Positions 1-9,500 of a stretch of 64,000 bases of DNA are shown piece after piece (position 1 is the stretch's first letter; every line of letters begins with the position of its first letter). The DNA is taken from the NCBI GenBank assembly GCA_030220185.1, contig JASPKZ010010277.1, forward strand, positions 62,001 to 126,000, read 5' to 3'. Source of the stretch: Diploptera punctata. Its lineage: Eukaryota > Arthropoda > Insecta > Blattodea > Blaberidae. The translations under genes and the position numbers were made by a program. Under the pieces are notes generated by a model, which was given only the letters and a program-made list of their open reading frames with translations, was not told the DNA's origin and searched no databases.

Positions 1-213
1 TTATTCAAATAAACATAAAAGCACATTCATTTTCATTTATTTAGGCGTAGCAGCGCACGCCGGATTTTAGCTAGTTTTATAATAACAATAAAATCCTTTA
101 ATTTATTTATTTACGTGAATATGAAAATAACCAAACAAATTTAAATGTCTGTCTTGCATAAAGCTCATGGTTTTTAAGTATGTAGGCCTAATTATATTGA
201 AATATTTGAAGTA
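1..213. other. AT-rich unassigned flank
   Basis: No gene is visible. Positions 43-65 carry a short palindromic word of the type GGCGTAG..GCGCACGCC that recurs at 16741-16762, so this may be the tail of a dispersed repeat. Confidence 0.4.
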
Positions 214-656
214 ACCTAACTAACTAACTCACTGGTACTATCGAACCATTAGGTTCATGACCACGCGGACATAAGCTGTCCATACATTCCTATCCTGAGT
301 CAATGTTTTCCAATTATTCCCTGTATAATCCACCTCACTCAAATCATGGTTAATGTTATTCTCCCACATCAATCTTGGTCTAAAAATGGGCGTTCTCCCT
401 CTGGTTTTCCTAGAAGAAGCTTCCATGCATGTTTTTCATTCCCCATTCCTGCCCATCGGAGTCTACGACCCTTAACTGTTCTAATTATATCTAGCTTCCT
501 ATAAAGACCATGCATTTTACTGTTATGTAGTCTTCTGCGTTCACCTGTCTATCTCTTCTTGGTTCAAAAATTTTCCTAAGAATTTCATTCTCAAATACTC
601 GTAATCTCCTTTCCTCCCTTAAAGTAAGAGTCCATGTTACGCATCGATATAATATC
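214..656 (-). mobile_element. LINE-R 3' fragment (RTE-type C-terminus)
   Basis: On the minus strand this encodes pieces of the reverse-transcriptase C-terminal tail shared by many copies here: RLRWAGH-like, GKPEGKRPVGRPRMRWENN-like and DYTGN(D/N)W motifs, ending in a tail of GTTA repeats just after the stop (214-236). The frame is interrupted several times, so no protein is made. The sequence is joined directly to a SINE-A tail at 657. Family assignment to RTE-like non-LTR elements is inferred from the C-terminal motif and the microsatellite tail. Confidence 0.85.
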
Positions 657-747
657 CATTCATCCATCCATCCATCCATCCATACATCCATCCATAGTAA
701 TTCTGCCAGAGGGCAGGCCTTTCACTGCAAACATAGCATTTTCATGC
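657..747 (-). mobile_element. SINE-A tail fragment
   Basis: Starts with CATC/CATCC repeats and continues with the conserved SINE-A 3' block (GGGCAGAATTACTATGG in the sense direction), then breaks off at about 747 into a second LINE-R piece. The LINE/SINE junction at 656/657 is at the same LINE base as the junction at 1008/1009, so this is a partial duplicate of the neighbouring insertion. Confidence 0.85.
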
Positions 748-1008
748 TCTGGGTTTCCTACAAGAAGCTTCCATGTATGTTTTTCATTCCCCATACCTGC
801 CCATCGCAGTCTACGAGCCTTAACTTTTCTAATTATATCTAGCTTCCTATAAAGACCATGTACTTTACTGTTATGTAAGTCTTCTGCGTTCACCTGTCTG
901 TTCGTCTCTCCTTGGCCCAAAATTTTTCCTAAGAACTTAATTCTCAAATACTCGTAATCTCCTTTCCTCCCTTAAAGTAAGAGTCCATGATACGCATCCA
1001 TATAATAT
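748..1008 (-). mobile_element. LINE-R fragment, duplicate of 430-656
   Basis: Repeats the LINE-R stretch found at 400-656 with modest divergence. It ends at the SINE-A insertion site (ccatataatat, 998-1008). Confidence 0.85.
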
Positions 1009-1342
1009 CCACCCATCCATCCATAGTAATTCTGCCCGAGGGCAGGTCTTTCACTGCAATTATAGCATTTTCATGCTATGCTTTGCAGCTTTACTAGGGA
1101 ATTATAGGTGTGGTAGCTTCCCGTTACTTTCCACACCGTGAAGGATGATGATGATAATGATAAGGATGATTATGGCCGGATGATTTTCGGGGACCGTTGG
1201 GCCCTAAGCTTTCTGACGTTTGTCTTACAGGTGAGGAAAAACCCCGAAAAAACATAACCCAGGAGCCAGTCCCTAACGAGAATCGAACCCGGGCCCTCTG
1301 CGTGACAAGGCAGCACGCTACCTAGAGACCATGCGGTGGACT
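1009..1342 (-). mobile_element. SINE-A, full length
   Basis: A tRNA-derived SINE read on the minus strand. The 5' head has a box-A-like TGGTCTC-AGGTAGCGTGC and box-B-like GGGTTCGATTC, followed by the conserved body (CTCACCTGTAAGACAAA, GGTCCCCGAAAATCATC), a GAT-rich stretch, and a tail of ATGG repeats. It is flanked by the 11-bp target duplication ccatataatat (998-1008 and 1343-1353) and sits inside a LINE-R copy, which resumes at 1354. It is non-coding and was presumably mobilised by a LINE in trans. Confidence 0.9.
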
Positions 1343-1353
1343 CCATATAATAT

Positions 1354-1465
1354 AACAGGTAGAATAGCAGTTTGATATATTTTCAGTTTAACATTTTTTG
1401 AAAAGAGATGGGACGACTAGAGTCACTGTAATGCATAATAACATGCATTTCCAGAATTTAAGCTT
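1354..1465 (-). mobile_element. LINE-R continuation after SINE insertion
   Basis: Matches the LINE-R segment at about 25705-25805 (ATATATTTTCAGTTTAAC and AATGCATAATAnCA words). It is the part of the host LINE lying 5' of the SINE-A insertion. Confidence 0.8.
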
Positions 1466-1551
1466 AAGCTTTTGAAGCAACCTAATGATATACATTGGAT
1501 AGCTAAATTTATCAATGTTTTTTTTTTTAAATTTTAGACAAAAATCTTTAT

Positions 1552-1722
1552 TAATTGGCCGTGGCAGACTAGTGGTTATGCTCCTTGCCTTTGGTCGCGA
1601 GGATCGCGAGTCGATGGATTTTTTAGGATAGAAAGATCCAAGGAGCAAGTCCTACGGGAGGGACTATAAACTGTGGAACCCGAGTTTGAAGATTTTAAGC
1701 CTGAATAAAAAAGCCTCTAACG
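1552..1722 (+). mobile_element. SINE-C fragment
   Basis: tRNA-derived head (GACTAGTGGTTATG box A; box B partly deleted) followed by the SINE-C body with GGATTTTTTAGG and CAAGTCCTACGGGAGGGACT. The tail runs into an unrelated 'aacgagggagttag' sequence. Confidence 0.8.
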
Positions 1723-1902
1723 AGGGAGTTAGCGCAAGTTGCAAAAAACGTTTTGGTTTGTATGAATATGTTTGAGGTGCTGATTACAAAAATGTATATA
1801 CTAAGTGCCGTCGCCAATAACACTGTTAGCTACGAAGATCTAATATTCCGCTCACAATGGATCATACCTAACTTGATATTGTGACTTTAGTAACTTTAGT
1901 CA

Positions 1903-2697
1903 TAAATAATGCCACGAGTGATTTTTACATGTGAGGAGTGAATTTATCTAGAGAATTTGGAAATCAGGAGTGGCATTTGTTAGGACTATTTAACGAATAA
2001 AATTAAGCTGTTTACTCACAAATATTTGTTTAAATATGGTCACTTTAAAATAATTAGGCTATATTTTTCATGTAAACGGCGATTTTTGAAAACAAATGAG
2101 AAGCGTTTGATATGGTTTATTTGTTCATCGCTGCAACCAGATCATAGCTATTATTTATTGCCAAAGGATCGCAATATTGTAAAAATGCACCCTAGTGGAG
2201 AAAAAATGGAACACATCAAATGTAGGTCTATATTAAAATAATTTCTGATGTCCTATGATGTAAATATGTTAATTATATTTTTCTGGAACGTTATTATCTG
2301 GAAAATAATGCGTTTAAGAAAGTGCAAACAGAGGTTTCATTTTTTAGATAGTATAATTAATTGCTAAAAATGTTTTATATTATATCCCGCAAGCACTATC
2401 TGGTTACATTCGTGCACTATATATACAATCTGGTAGTCACATGCATTGTAGAATTATTTCATCTTAATATATAAATTGTTATATTCAACGTATTTCTTAG
2501 AGAGTCAGTCACTGCAAAATAATGGTCTGATCTATTCAGAATGTTAAAAAGGAGGAGCTTGATTTTAAAGTGATAAAATTAAATTGATAAAATCGGGGTG
2601 AAAATGACAGTGATTTGTTGTAGATCAAAATTCATTGAAATATGATTGGTCATTGACTCCCATTTGGGGAATGAGTTAAATAGTCAATGTAAAACAT
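1903..2697 (+). repeat. Repeat G, copy 1
   Basis: Member of a non-coding family of roughly 650-800 bp seen six times in the window. It starts with an imperfect hairpin (AATGCCACGAGTGATTT ... AATC-GGAGTGGCATT), continues with TTAACGAATAAAATTAAGC, and ends in CCCATTTGGGG(C/A)ATGAGTTAAATAGTC. No reading frame is conserved between copies. The class is unknown. Confidence 0.8.
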
Positions 2698-2895
2698 TTT
2701 TTCTCTAGCTAATGTAGTTATTTGCAGTGCATGCTATGGTCGACAGATGGCGCGCCGTACCGAATTATCAGTTCACAATATCGTCGAGGGATTCAATGTA
2801 TTTGCTGATGTGAATTCTACTCAATCAGTCCTGTTTCTTGAGTCATCGCAGACTGTGTTCGGTACTCCTGGACTGTAGCTGGTTATGATGACTTC

Positions 2896-4261
2896 ACAAG
2901 TAAACCTTGTCTCCTTTGATACAGGTTTCCTAAAAGCTTATGTCACAGGTAGACAGCCTGTGATATCTTAGGGGCAGAGGGACAAGCTTTTAGGGGCTAT
3001 AGGACCCACAAAGTGTCAGTAAAATGTGTATAGATGGACATATTTCCGTAATGACGTCTCTATTTCTTGTATGTTCCCGTAAGTTGCTATCAAGTACTAA
3101 CGTATTGTGTGTCCTTTTCTTACATTGGAGACGGTTCATAAAGTTGTCGTGACTGCTTTGGTCTCCCGATTCGGAAAAAGCAATCGGTCTCCGAACATCC
3201 AAGAATCGGAGATCATAAAACACTTAATTACTCTCCTGGAAAATGATATAGATATTTTGGAAGAGATCCAGACATTAGGATTTACTGGAGACGATGGAGA
3301 GAATGGAAGGCGAAATACTGCGGCCAACGTAGTGCTTGATTGCGAGCCATCTGGAAAATGCCCGCAGTCAAAGCCGGCAGATCCTCCGAATATACTATCT
3401 ATGCTGGAAAAACAGCGAACATCTCGAACGCAGTCCTCATACGGTTCTATCGTGATGTATTTTGGCCAAGAATGCCTAACGACAGGACGAAAATTATGTT
3501 TTCAGTGGATTCATGGTGTTCTAACAAAGGTTAATGCAATGTCTGCTTCCGAAGTACTGATGGTAAAGTCCTACAAAAAGAATTCGTACCTGAATATTGT
3601 ACGGGAAAGATCCAACCTCTGGAAATTCATTTGTTCAGACACTACAAATCTTTTGTTCGTTAGATAACGGACGCAATCATTATCGGACACAGGAGCACAT
3701 TTTATATCGCGATAATTTTCTGGCCCTGCAGTCCTTTTCCCTATATCCGTTCAGCGTTCCTCGTTTCAAGAACTTGATTAAGCACACTTTTTATAAGGGC
3801 GGATACTTGGACGATGAACCTGGAATATGGGTTGCGCCAATGGATTACTGCTTCGAGTCATTGACATATTATGAGCTTTTGTGAACTGTCTTTCTGCCCA
3901 TCTCATTGTTTATTTGATGAATTGCACTTTGATTGTCTCTTGTAATAGATTTTGTTTGAAGTCAATAACAATACACATTTTAAACATCCCAACGCATGTT
4001 GTTTCTTTTCAACGAGTTGTTTCTTCCTTTATGTTGAGATCTCCACCTTCCTACCACATTATTAGTTCATATAAATACGTGAAACAAACATTTGAGCTAC
4101 TTTTGGTGCCATGTTTCCAACACTTTACTGATACTTTGTGGGTCGTATAGCTTTGTCCCTCTGCCCCTAAGATTTCACAGATTGTCTACTTTTGGCATAA
4201 TCTTTCAGAAAATATATGGGTTTCCGGAAAACCGGTATCAAAGGAGAGAAGGTTTACTTGT
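2896..4261 (+). mobile_element. DDE transposon with long TIRs (Sola-like?)
   Basis: Bounded by imperfect terminal inverted repeats of about 120 bp: left from ACAAGTAAACCTTgTCTCC (2896) and right, read in reverse, ACAAGTAAACCTTcTCTCC (ending 4261). Both arms share CTTAGGGGCAGAGGGACAA and GACCCACAAAGTRTCAGT. Between them lies a broken transposase on the plus strand. No clear target-site duplication was found. Confidence 0.75.
3107..3884 (+). pseudogene. Degenerate DDE transposase
   Basis: The coding sequence is spread over three frames: 3107-about 3400, 3340-about 3690, and 3690-3884. The middle part reads FYRDVFWPRMP, then a DSW motif (MFSVDSWCSN), then CTGKIQPLEIHLFRHYKSFVR, which matches the D..GTTGKIQPLDV(Y)FFRP pattern of DDE transposases. 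The last part reads FSVPRFKNLIKHTFYKGGY. The frame changes and stops mean it is dead. Assignment to Sola-type elements is tentative and rests on recalled motif similarity. Together with the long TIRs it identifies the surrounding element as a cut-and-paste DNA transposon. Confidence 0.6.
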
Positions 4262-4640
4262 CAGACCAAAGAGGTTAAAAACACCTCCCGAATGTACTTT
4301 TGATGTTTAACAGCAGTGTGGCTCAAATGACTGCTTAATGCAGGCCATTCATGAAGTGCTCTTACTGTGATAAGCTACTCTGTTTCCGGCACTTTACACT
4401 CTGTGGACATGTTCATCCTCGTAATCTTTTACCAAGAGCTACCTACAATCCATTTTTTGAACTCGGTGACTGAACATGCGCAATTTTTATAAAGTGCAGT
4501 GTAATTTTCAATGACAAATAATGTGCGCATATTTGTAATGCAGATGTAGAACTCTTACATACAAACCAAAACCTTTTTTGCATTTCCGATCGAAACTTGC
4601 ACTAACTCCCTCGTAAGCAAAATTTACCTACCTCATTATC
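4262..4640. other. Unassigned; includes an inverted dispersed repeat
   Basis: No gene. Positions 4568-4625 match 1708-1760 in the opposite orientation (shared words cgagggagttag and ggttttggtttgtatg), marking another small dispersed repeat. Confidence 0.5.
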
Positions 4641-4832
4641 ATAAGTAATGTCACAAGTGATTTACAAATCATCGAAACATTCACGAGTCGCGAAGTGAGG
4701 AGTGAATTTATCTACAGGACTTGGAAATCAAGAGTGGCATTTGTTAGGACTATTTAACGAATAAAATTAAGCTGTTTACTCAAAAATCATTATTTATGTA
4801 CAGTTACCGATATTTTAAAACATTTCAGTATT

Positions 4833-5078
4833 TAATGTCCTGGTGGATACAGGATTTTTAAACTGACACAAACCTTCTGGCGATACTATGACCCTGGGGT
4901 CGACTCAGTCTCTAATGGAAATGAGTACCAGGTGCTTGTTCTGGGGTATAGGCGGCCGTCACGTAGGGCTGATAATTCGGCTGACATCAAGGGCCGATTG
5001 TCTAGAAAAAGTGGGAGCCTTAACCTCCTACTACCCCAAGGGCCTCCTGAGGCCTGTAGTGGGATCACTTTACATTTT
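4833..5078 (+). mobile_element. SINE-D, truncated after tRNA box B
   Basis: The body CTGGCG-ACTATGnCCCTGGGGTCGACTCAG is followed by the conserved GCGGCCGTCACG and CCTACTACCCCAAGGG. The element lacks the tRNA head and begins at CCTGGTGG, which corresponds to the 3' strand of the T-arm in the full copy at 5288-5594. It is flanked by an imperfect duplication (acatttcagtatttaatgt / acattttatatatttagtgt). Confidence 0.85.
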
Positions 5079-5287
5079 ATATATTTAGTGTAAACGGCGA
5101 TGTTTGAAAACAAATCAGAAATGTATGGATTATGTTTAATTTGTTTATTCACTGCAACTTGATCATATTATGTATTGCCAAATAGGATTGCAATCAGCGG
5201 TAACTCGCTGGATAGCAATATTGAAAGATTGCACCCTAATGGCGAAAGAAAAATGAAACACGTCAAACTGTATATTATAACCAACAA

Positions 5288-5594
5288 AGTAAAGTAAAGT
5301 ATTCCCACAAGAGGCCTCGGGAGGCCCTTGGGGTAGTAGGAGGTTAAGGCTCCTACTTTTTCTAGACAATCGGCACATGATGTCAGCCGGGTTGTCAGCC
5401 CTGCGTGACGGCCGCCTTTACCCCAGAACAAGCGTCTGGTACTCATTTCCGTTAGAGACTGAGTCGACCCCAGGGCCATAGTGCCGCCAGAAGGTTTTGG
5501 TCAGTTTAAAAATCCTGACCCCACCGGGACTTGAACCCTCGACCTTCCGACTTGTAGCGCAGTGCCTTAACCACTACGCCACGGCGTGCCCCCC
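5288..5594 (-). mobile_element. SINE-D, full length with 13-bp TSD
   Basis: Read on the minus strand it starts GGGGGGCACGCCGTGGCG, with tRNA box A (TGGCGTAGTGGTTAAGGC) and box B (GGGTTCAAGTCCC). The SINE-D body follows, then a 3' tail of CTTTA repeats. It is flanked by a perfect duplication ttataaccaacaa (5275-5287 and 5595-5607). It is the reference copy for the family. Confidence 0.93.
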
Positions 5595-5934
5595 TTATAA
5601 CCAACAATATAGGCTATTAATTAATTTTTTTAGTAAATAACTCAGTAAAATCATTATTTAAAACACAATTATTGACACACAATTATAAAATGCGTAGTTC
5701 GAAGGAATCTGTTCATTATTTGCTATATTCAACGTATTTATTGGAGAGTCAGTCACTGGTAAATAATGTTCTGACCTGTTCAGAATATTAAAAAAGGAGG
5801 AGCTTACTTTATGTCAAAAACAGGAGAATTCGATAAAGAGCGAGGTGAAACTCGACTGTCCTTAGTTGTAAAACATAATTCATTGGAACGTGATTGGTCA
5901 TTGACTCCCATTTGGGGCATGAGTAAAAATAGTC

Positions 5935-5985
5935 CAAGTAATACCTGTGTTTCCTGCTAGATGTCTCATTGTGTCGGATTGTTTA
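5935..5985 (+). mobile_element. SINE-C 3' tail remnant
   Basis: TAATACCT.. CTGCTAGATGTCTCATTGTGTCGG matches, in reverse orientation, the SINE-C 3' ends at about 8055-8095 and 35975-36015. Confidence 0.6.
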
Positions 5986-6689
5986 CGAAGAAATTGCTCC
6001 TAGTAATAAGATTACAAATAAAATTTAAGATTACAATTCTCCATTTTGTTTCAGTTTTTAATTTAAAATGGAACAATAAAATTTGCTGAGTCTCTTCTGT
6101 TTAATGACGTGTCTGTGAAGTAATTTCAGCTGAAGCGTGAACAGAGTCTAAACAGTTTCTCACGTATTTTTTAGTACTATTACATTATTTATGATATTTT
6201 GCATCCTAGTTGTGTATTCATCCCATGGTATTGTTGCTTGTAAATGAGATTTATGTGGTATACTTGCAAGCTGTGTTCTGATTTTCTGCAGCAAAGAAAT
6301 TGGTGTCTAATACAGGCTTCAGATAAGAATAATGTACGCAATTTAATTTCAAACAAGCCCTTCTAAACTTGAATGTCTGGTTTTCTACGCCGAACGTTGT
6401 TAATAAAATAAAACATATTAAACGCGATTTAATTTATAAATCCATTATTAAAGCATTGCTAGGTACAAAATTAAAACAAACTTTTAAATCAAGTGATCAT
6501 TATCATATTTTTTTATAATAGCATTGTCCATCGTTGAGCCATAGCCTCTCCTTTATACGGTAATACTAGACCAAGTTAAGACTACTAAGGAAAAACAATC
6601 AAAGTCCACTTTTCACAAAGACTGAGTTATGGGTATAATTCCTGGCATAGAGTACAACTATTTTAAATGTCAATACATAAAAAAAAAAA
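5986..6689. other. No recognisable feature
   Basis: AT-rich sequence without a coding frame, RNA gene or recognisable repeat family. Confidence 0.5.
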
Positions 6690-7036
6690 TTTTCAAATGC
6701 CCCAGGTTTGTCTTTCGACATTCCTGGTCTCTCTCCTGGCATGGCGTACTTGTAACCCACTTCTGAGGTTGGAGTGCCTGGAAGGCGGGGTTATATTGCC
6801 CCGATGATATGATGGGTGATGATGATGATGATAATGGTGCGCCGGGAGAGTCCCTAATCCTAAGCTTAACCTAAGATGAATATGAATGATGATGATTGCG
6901 ATGGCCATATGATTTCGGGGACCGTTTGGGCCTTAAAGTTTTCCTGACATTTGTCTTACAGGTGAGGAAAAAACCCGATAAAAACCTCACCCAGAAAAAC
7001 TGTCCCGACCGGGGATCGAACCCGGGCCTGGCTTCA
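6690..7036 (-). mobile_element. Mosaic SINE: A body with B tail
   Basis: On the minus strand it begins at the box-B region (GGCCCGGGTTCGATCCCCGG), so the box-A half is missing. It carries the SINE-A body (CTCACCTGTAAGACAAATG, GGTCCCCGAAATCATATGG) but ends with the B-type tail (GGGGCA-TA-ACCCCGCCTTCCAGGC, CAGAAGTGGGTTACAA, CCAGGAGAGA). A similar mosaic is at 61281-61528. Confidence 0.85.
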
Positions 7037-7149
7037 AAATAAAGTGTACAATGGAAGTCAATCAAAGTCCCACAGTTGTATGTTTTTTCTCCTTTTTTCG
7101 TTTACACTATTTTTCCTTCTTGTTTTACTTTATTGTTTTACCATATTGT

Positions 7150-7247
7150 TTTTAAAGTTTGGGAAGACCAAAGAAAATATGGAAACAGCAGCAATTTGGA
7201 GCCGGAACAGGCTAGTAAAAAAGCCTAAACTGTGAAGAAGAAGAAGA
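7150..7247 (+). mobile_element. RTE-type LINE tail (group T)
   Basis: The words TTTGGGAAGACCAAAG, GGAGCCGGAACAGGCTAG and AAGCCTAAACnGTGAAGAAGAAG match the end of the better preserved copy at 45420-45905. Only the last few dozen codons and the (GAA)n tail survive. Confidence 0.75.
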
Positions 7248-7261
7248 CATTGTTTTTACCA

Positions 7262-7430
7262 TTGTGTTAACGTTTATCTTATTCTCACATATAGACACAA
7301 GGACAGGACACACACCCAGACCCAAGGTGGAGATTTAAAATCCCCAACCCCGCTGGGAATCGAATCCGGGTCGCCGGAGTAGACGGTAGGGACTCAACCG
7401 ACTACGCCACGGCGACGAGACCATGTTAAA
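7262..7430 (-). mobile_element. SINE-E, tRNA-headed
   Basis: The minus strand reads CGCCGTGGCGTAGTCGGTTGAG (box A) and CCCGGATTCGATTCCCAG (box B), followed by GGGGATTTTAAATCTCCACC. It has the layout of a tRNA-derived SINE and no second copy in this window. Confidence 0.6.
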
Positions 7431-8080
7431 TCGATCAGAGTCCACCCAGTTATAAACAAGAAATCTAATTCTTGTTATAAATGTTTGTAAACCTGAGTTT
7501 TAATTATTGAGAAGGGACAACAATGTGTTAATTTGTGAGGCAATCCAGTATTGTGTAGCTATGTGAAGTCTGATGTTGTGTAACATGAATGGTGACAGTA
7601 GTGACGAAAATACTAACGTAGTAAATGTTGACAGATCAAAACAAAAATATCACTAATCAAGGGTAAAATATATAAATAATATACCAAAATTATGGTGCTT
7701 ACATTTATTAACTGTCACTGTTCATTACTACCCCCAATTTGGTAATTTTAAGAAGAAAATTATGTGGACTTCGATTGTTATTTTATACAAAAATGTGCTG
7801 ACAGTGTTTCCACTGTTGTTTTCACTACCGAAAACTATTCATACGACACAAATATCAATTCCAATATAATAATAACTTGTTATACAAACAGTTTGATGTT
7901 CATATTACTTTCATTGTAAGAGCGTTTTTAATTTTTGTTTCAAATTTACTCAGAATGAGAAATATGTGACTTCGACTGATTTTCCTTTGTAGTCTTCAAC
8001 TTAATTTTTAGTTACCTTATGTTTCGCAGATGTAATGGATGGCATGTTTACAATACACCGACACAATGAGACATCTAACA
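7431..8080. other. No recognisable feature
   Basis: AT-rich, no gene or known repeat recognised. Confidence 0.45.
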
Positions 8081-8082
8081 GG

Positions 8083-8330
8083 CAACTAAGGTATTACTAG
8101 GACGTTGATGTCGGTAAATTTTGCTTGAAGGACTCTATATTCAGGCTTAAGGATCTTTTACGAGCCTTAAAATCTTCAGACTCGGGACCCACGGCTTAAA
8201 GTCCCTCCCGGAGGATTTGCTTCTTGGATTTTTCTGTCCTAAAAAAATCCATCGACCGCGGCCGAGTTTGAACCTGCGGCCCTCGGAACCAGAGGCAAGG
8301 AACATAACCACTAGTCCACCGCGGCCTCTT
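8083..8330 (-). mobile_element. SINE-C, near full length
   Basis: The minus strand starts GGCCGCGGTGGACTAGTGGTTATG (box A), then GCAGGTTCAAACTCGGCC (box B), the body with AAATCC-AAGCAAATCCTCC, AGATTTTAAGGCTCG and a 3' end AGTAATACCTTAGTTGCCTG. It is the best local SINE-C reference. Confidence 0.85.
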
Positions 8331-8505
8331 CAATTCCATATACAGTACACATAACTATAAATAATCATTATGATAATAATGTTGAGTGATTCCGGGTTCT
8401 GTGGCCGTGGTCCATAGTTGGTGTTGATACCAGACGTTTCGCCCCCAACTGCGGAGGGCATCTTCAGTGGTGAGTGCTTCTAGGCGTGTTTCCTGGTCGG
8501 AAGCT

Positions 8506-8745
8506 CTACTTAGAGTGAACGCTTGCGGACGTTGTATTGATACTAGTGGTGGGAGCAGGGTGAGTGGGCGTGGCTCTTGCTGATTGGCTAATGGTCATCT
8601 CCTTGTTGTCCCTAATGTTGATGCATTTATTTTCTAGTGTTTGGTACCAGGCCTTAGACAGTTTAATACCTTCCTCTTTTCTGTTAATATTTTCCTTATG
8701 CTTGTATATTTCTATAGCCTCTCGGTATAATCTAGGGAAATAGTA
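8506..8745 (-). pseudogene. Penelope-like C-terminal coding fragment (inverted copy)
   Basis: Mirror copy of the 8755-8997 fragment with a few substitutions. Both end at an equivalent TAG stop. It lacks any start and the entire reverse-transcriptase core. Confidence 0.75.
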
Positions 8746-8754
8746 GGAAGTTGT

Positions 8755-8997
8755 GGCTACTATTTCCCTAGATTATACCGAGAGGCTATAGAAATATACA
8801 AGCATAAGGAAAGTATTAACAGAAAAGAGGAAGGTATTAAACTGTCTAAGGCCTGGTACCAAACACTAGAAAATAAATGCATCAACATTAGGGACAACAA
8901 GGAGATGACCATTAGCCAATCAGCAAGAGCCACGCCCACTCACCCTGCTCCCACCACTAGTATCAATACAACGTCCGTAAGCGTTCACTCTAAGTAG
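8755..8997 (+). pseudogene. Penelope-like C-terminal coding fragment (GIY-YIG end)
   Basis: An open frame of 80 codons to TAG at 8995-8997. It begins GYYFPRLYREAIEIYKHKE, followed by SINRKEEGIKLSKAWYQ. The (R)EAIEI.KHK..INR.EG..LS..W pattern is characteristic of the extreme C-terminus of Penelope-like reverse transcriptases, after the GIY-YIG endonuclease. Only this end is present; the catalytic part was lost by 5' truncation at insertion. Known biology: these elements insert with an inverted or tandem partner copy, as seen here. Confidence 0.8.
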
Positions 8998-9396
8998 AGC
9001 TTCCGACCAGGAAACACGCCTAGAAGCACTCACCACTGAAGATGCCCTCCGCAGTTGGGGGCGAAACGTCTGGTATCAACACCAACTATGGACCACGGCC
9101 ACAGAACCCGGAATCACTCAACATTATGATTACCGGCCGTGAAAGCCTGCATTCAACAATCATTATGATATACAGTACAAATAATTATAATATTTGTTAT
9201 TCTGTATTTATATTCCCTTGGTATAGTGTAGTAGTTTTTCAAATTTATAGTGGATAAGAACTGCACTATATTAACATTATACCAATATAGTCTTAAGGTT
9301 TGAGACTCTTAATGAATTTTTAAAGCATTACTATGTTGATGTACTATGACTATTGACTTAAGTTTGAGGCTCTTAATTAATTTAAAATGTAGTATT

Positions 9397-9500
9397 TTCA
9401 GGCATAAATTTTTCTCTTTACCATTTGATTACAATAATTTAGTAGTGTACTTTAATATACTTATTTCAATCATAGTAACAGCTTTAGCTTCTTAATATTA
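9397..9500 (+). repeat. 325-bp tandem array, partial first unit
   Basis: TCAGGCATAAATTTTTCTC through CTTCTTAATATTA equals the last third of the 325-bp unit. It begins exactly at the 3' end of the tRNA-like part of the unit and ends where the RTE element is inserted. Confidence 0.85.

Larger units (their letters stand above)
4641..5934 (+). repeat. Repeat G, copy 2, split by two SINE-D
   Basis: The G sequence can be followed through 4641-4832, 5079-5287 and 5595-5934 once the two SINE-D insertions are removed. It ends with CCCATTTGGGGCATGAG. It acts here as a datable host for later SINE insertions. Confidence 0.8.
8376..9157. mobile_element. Penelope-like element, head-to-head inverted pair
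   Basis: Two copies of the same roughly 360-bp terminal segment face each other around a 10-bp centre (8746-8754): minus copy 8380-8745, plus copy 8755-9130. Each holds the coding end of a Penelope-like protein and a downstream non-coding end with a hammerhead-like hairpin. The whole unit is flanked by the 13-bp duplication aatcattatgata (8363-8375 and 9158-9170), so it was inserted as one piece. The plus copy continues further 3' (ACCGGCCGTGAAAGCCTGC) than the minus copy. Confidence 0.85.

Noticed and set aside
2897..2990. Host gene exon near the start of the transposon
   Set aside because: The sequence is one arm of the terminal inverted repeat.
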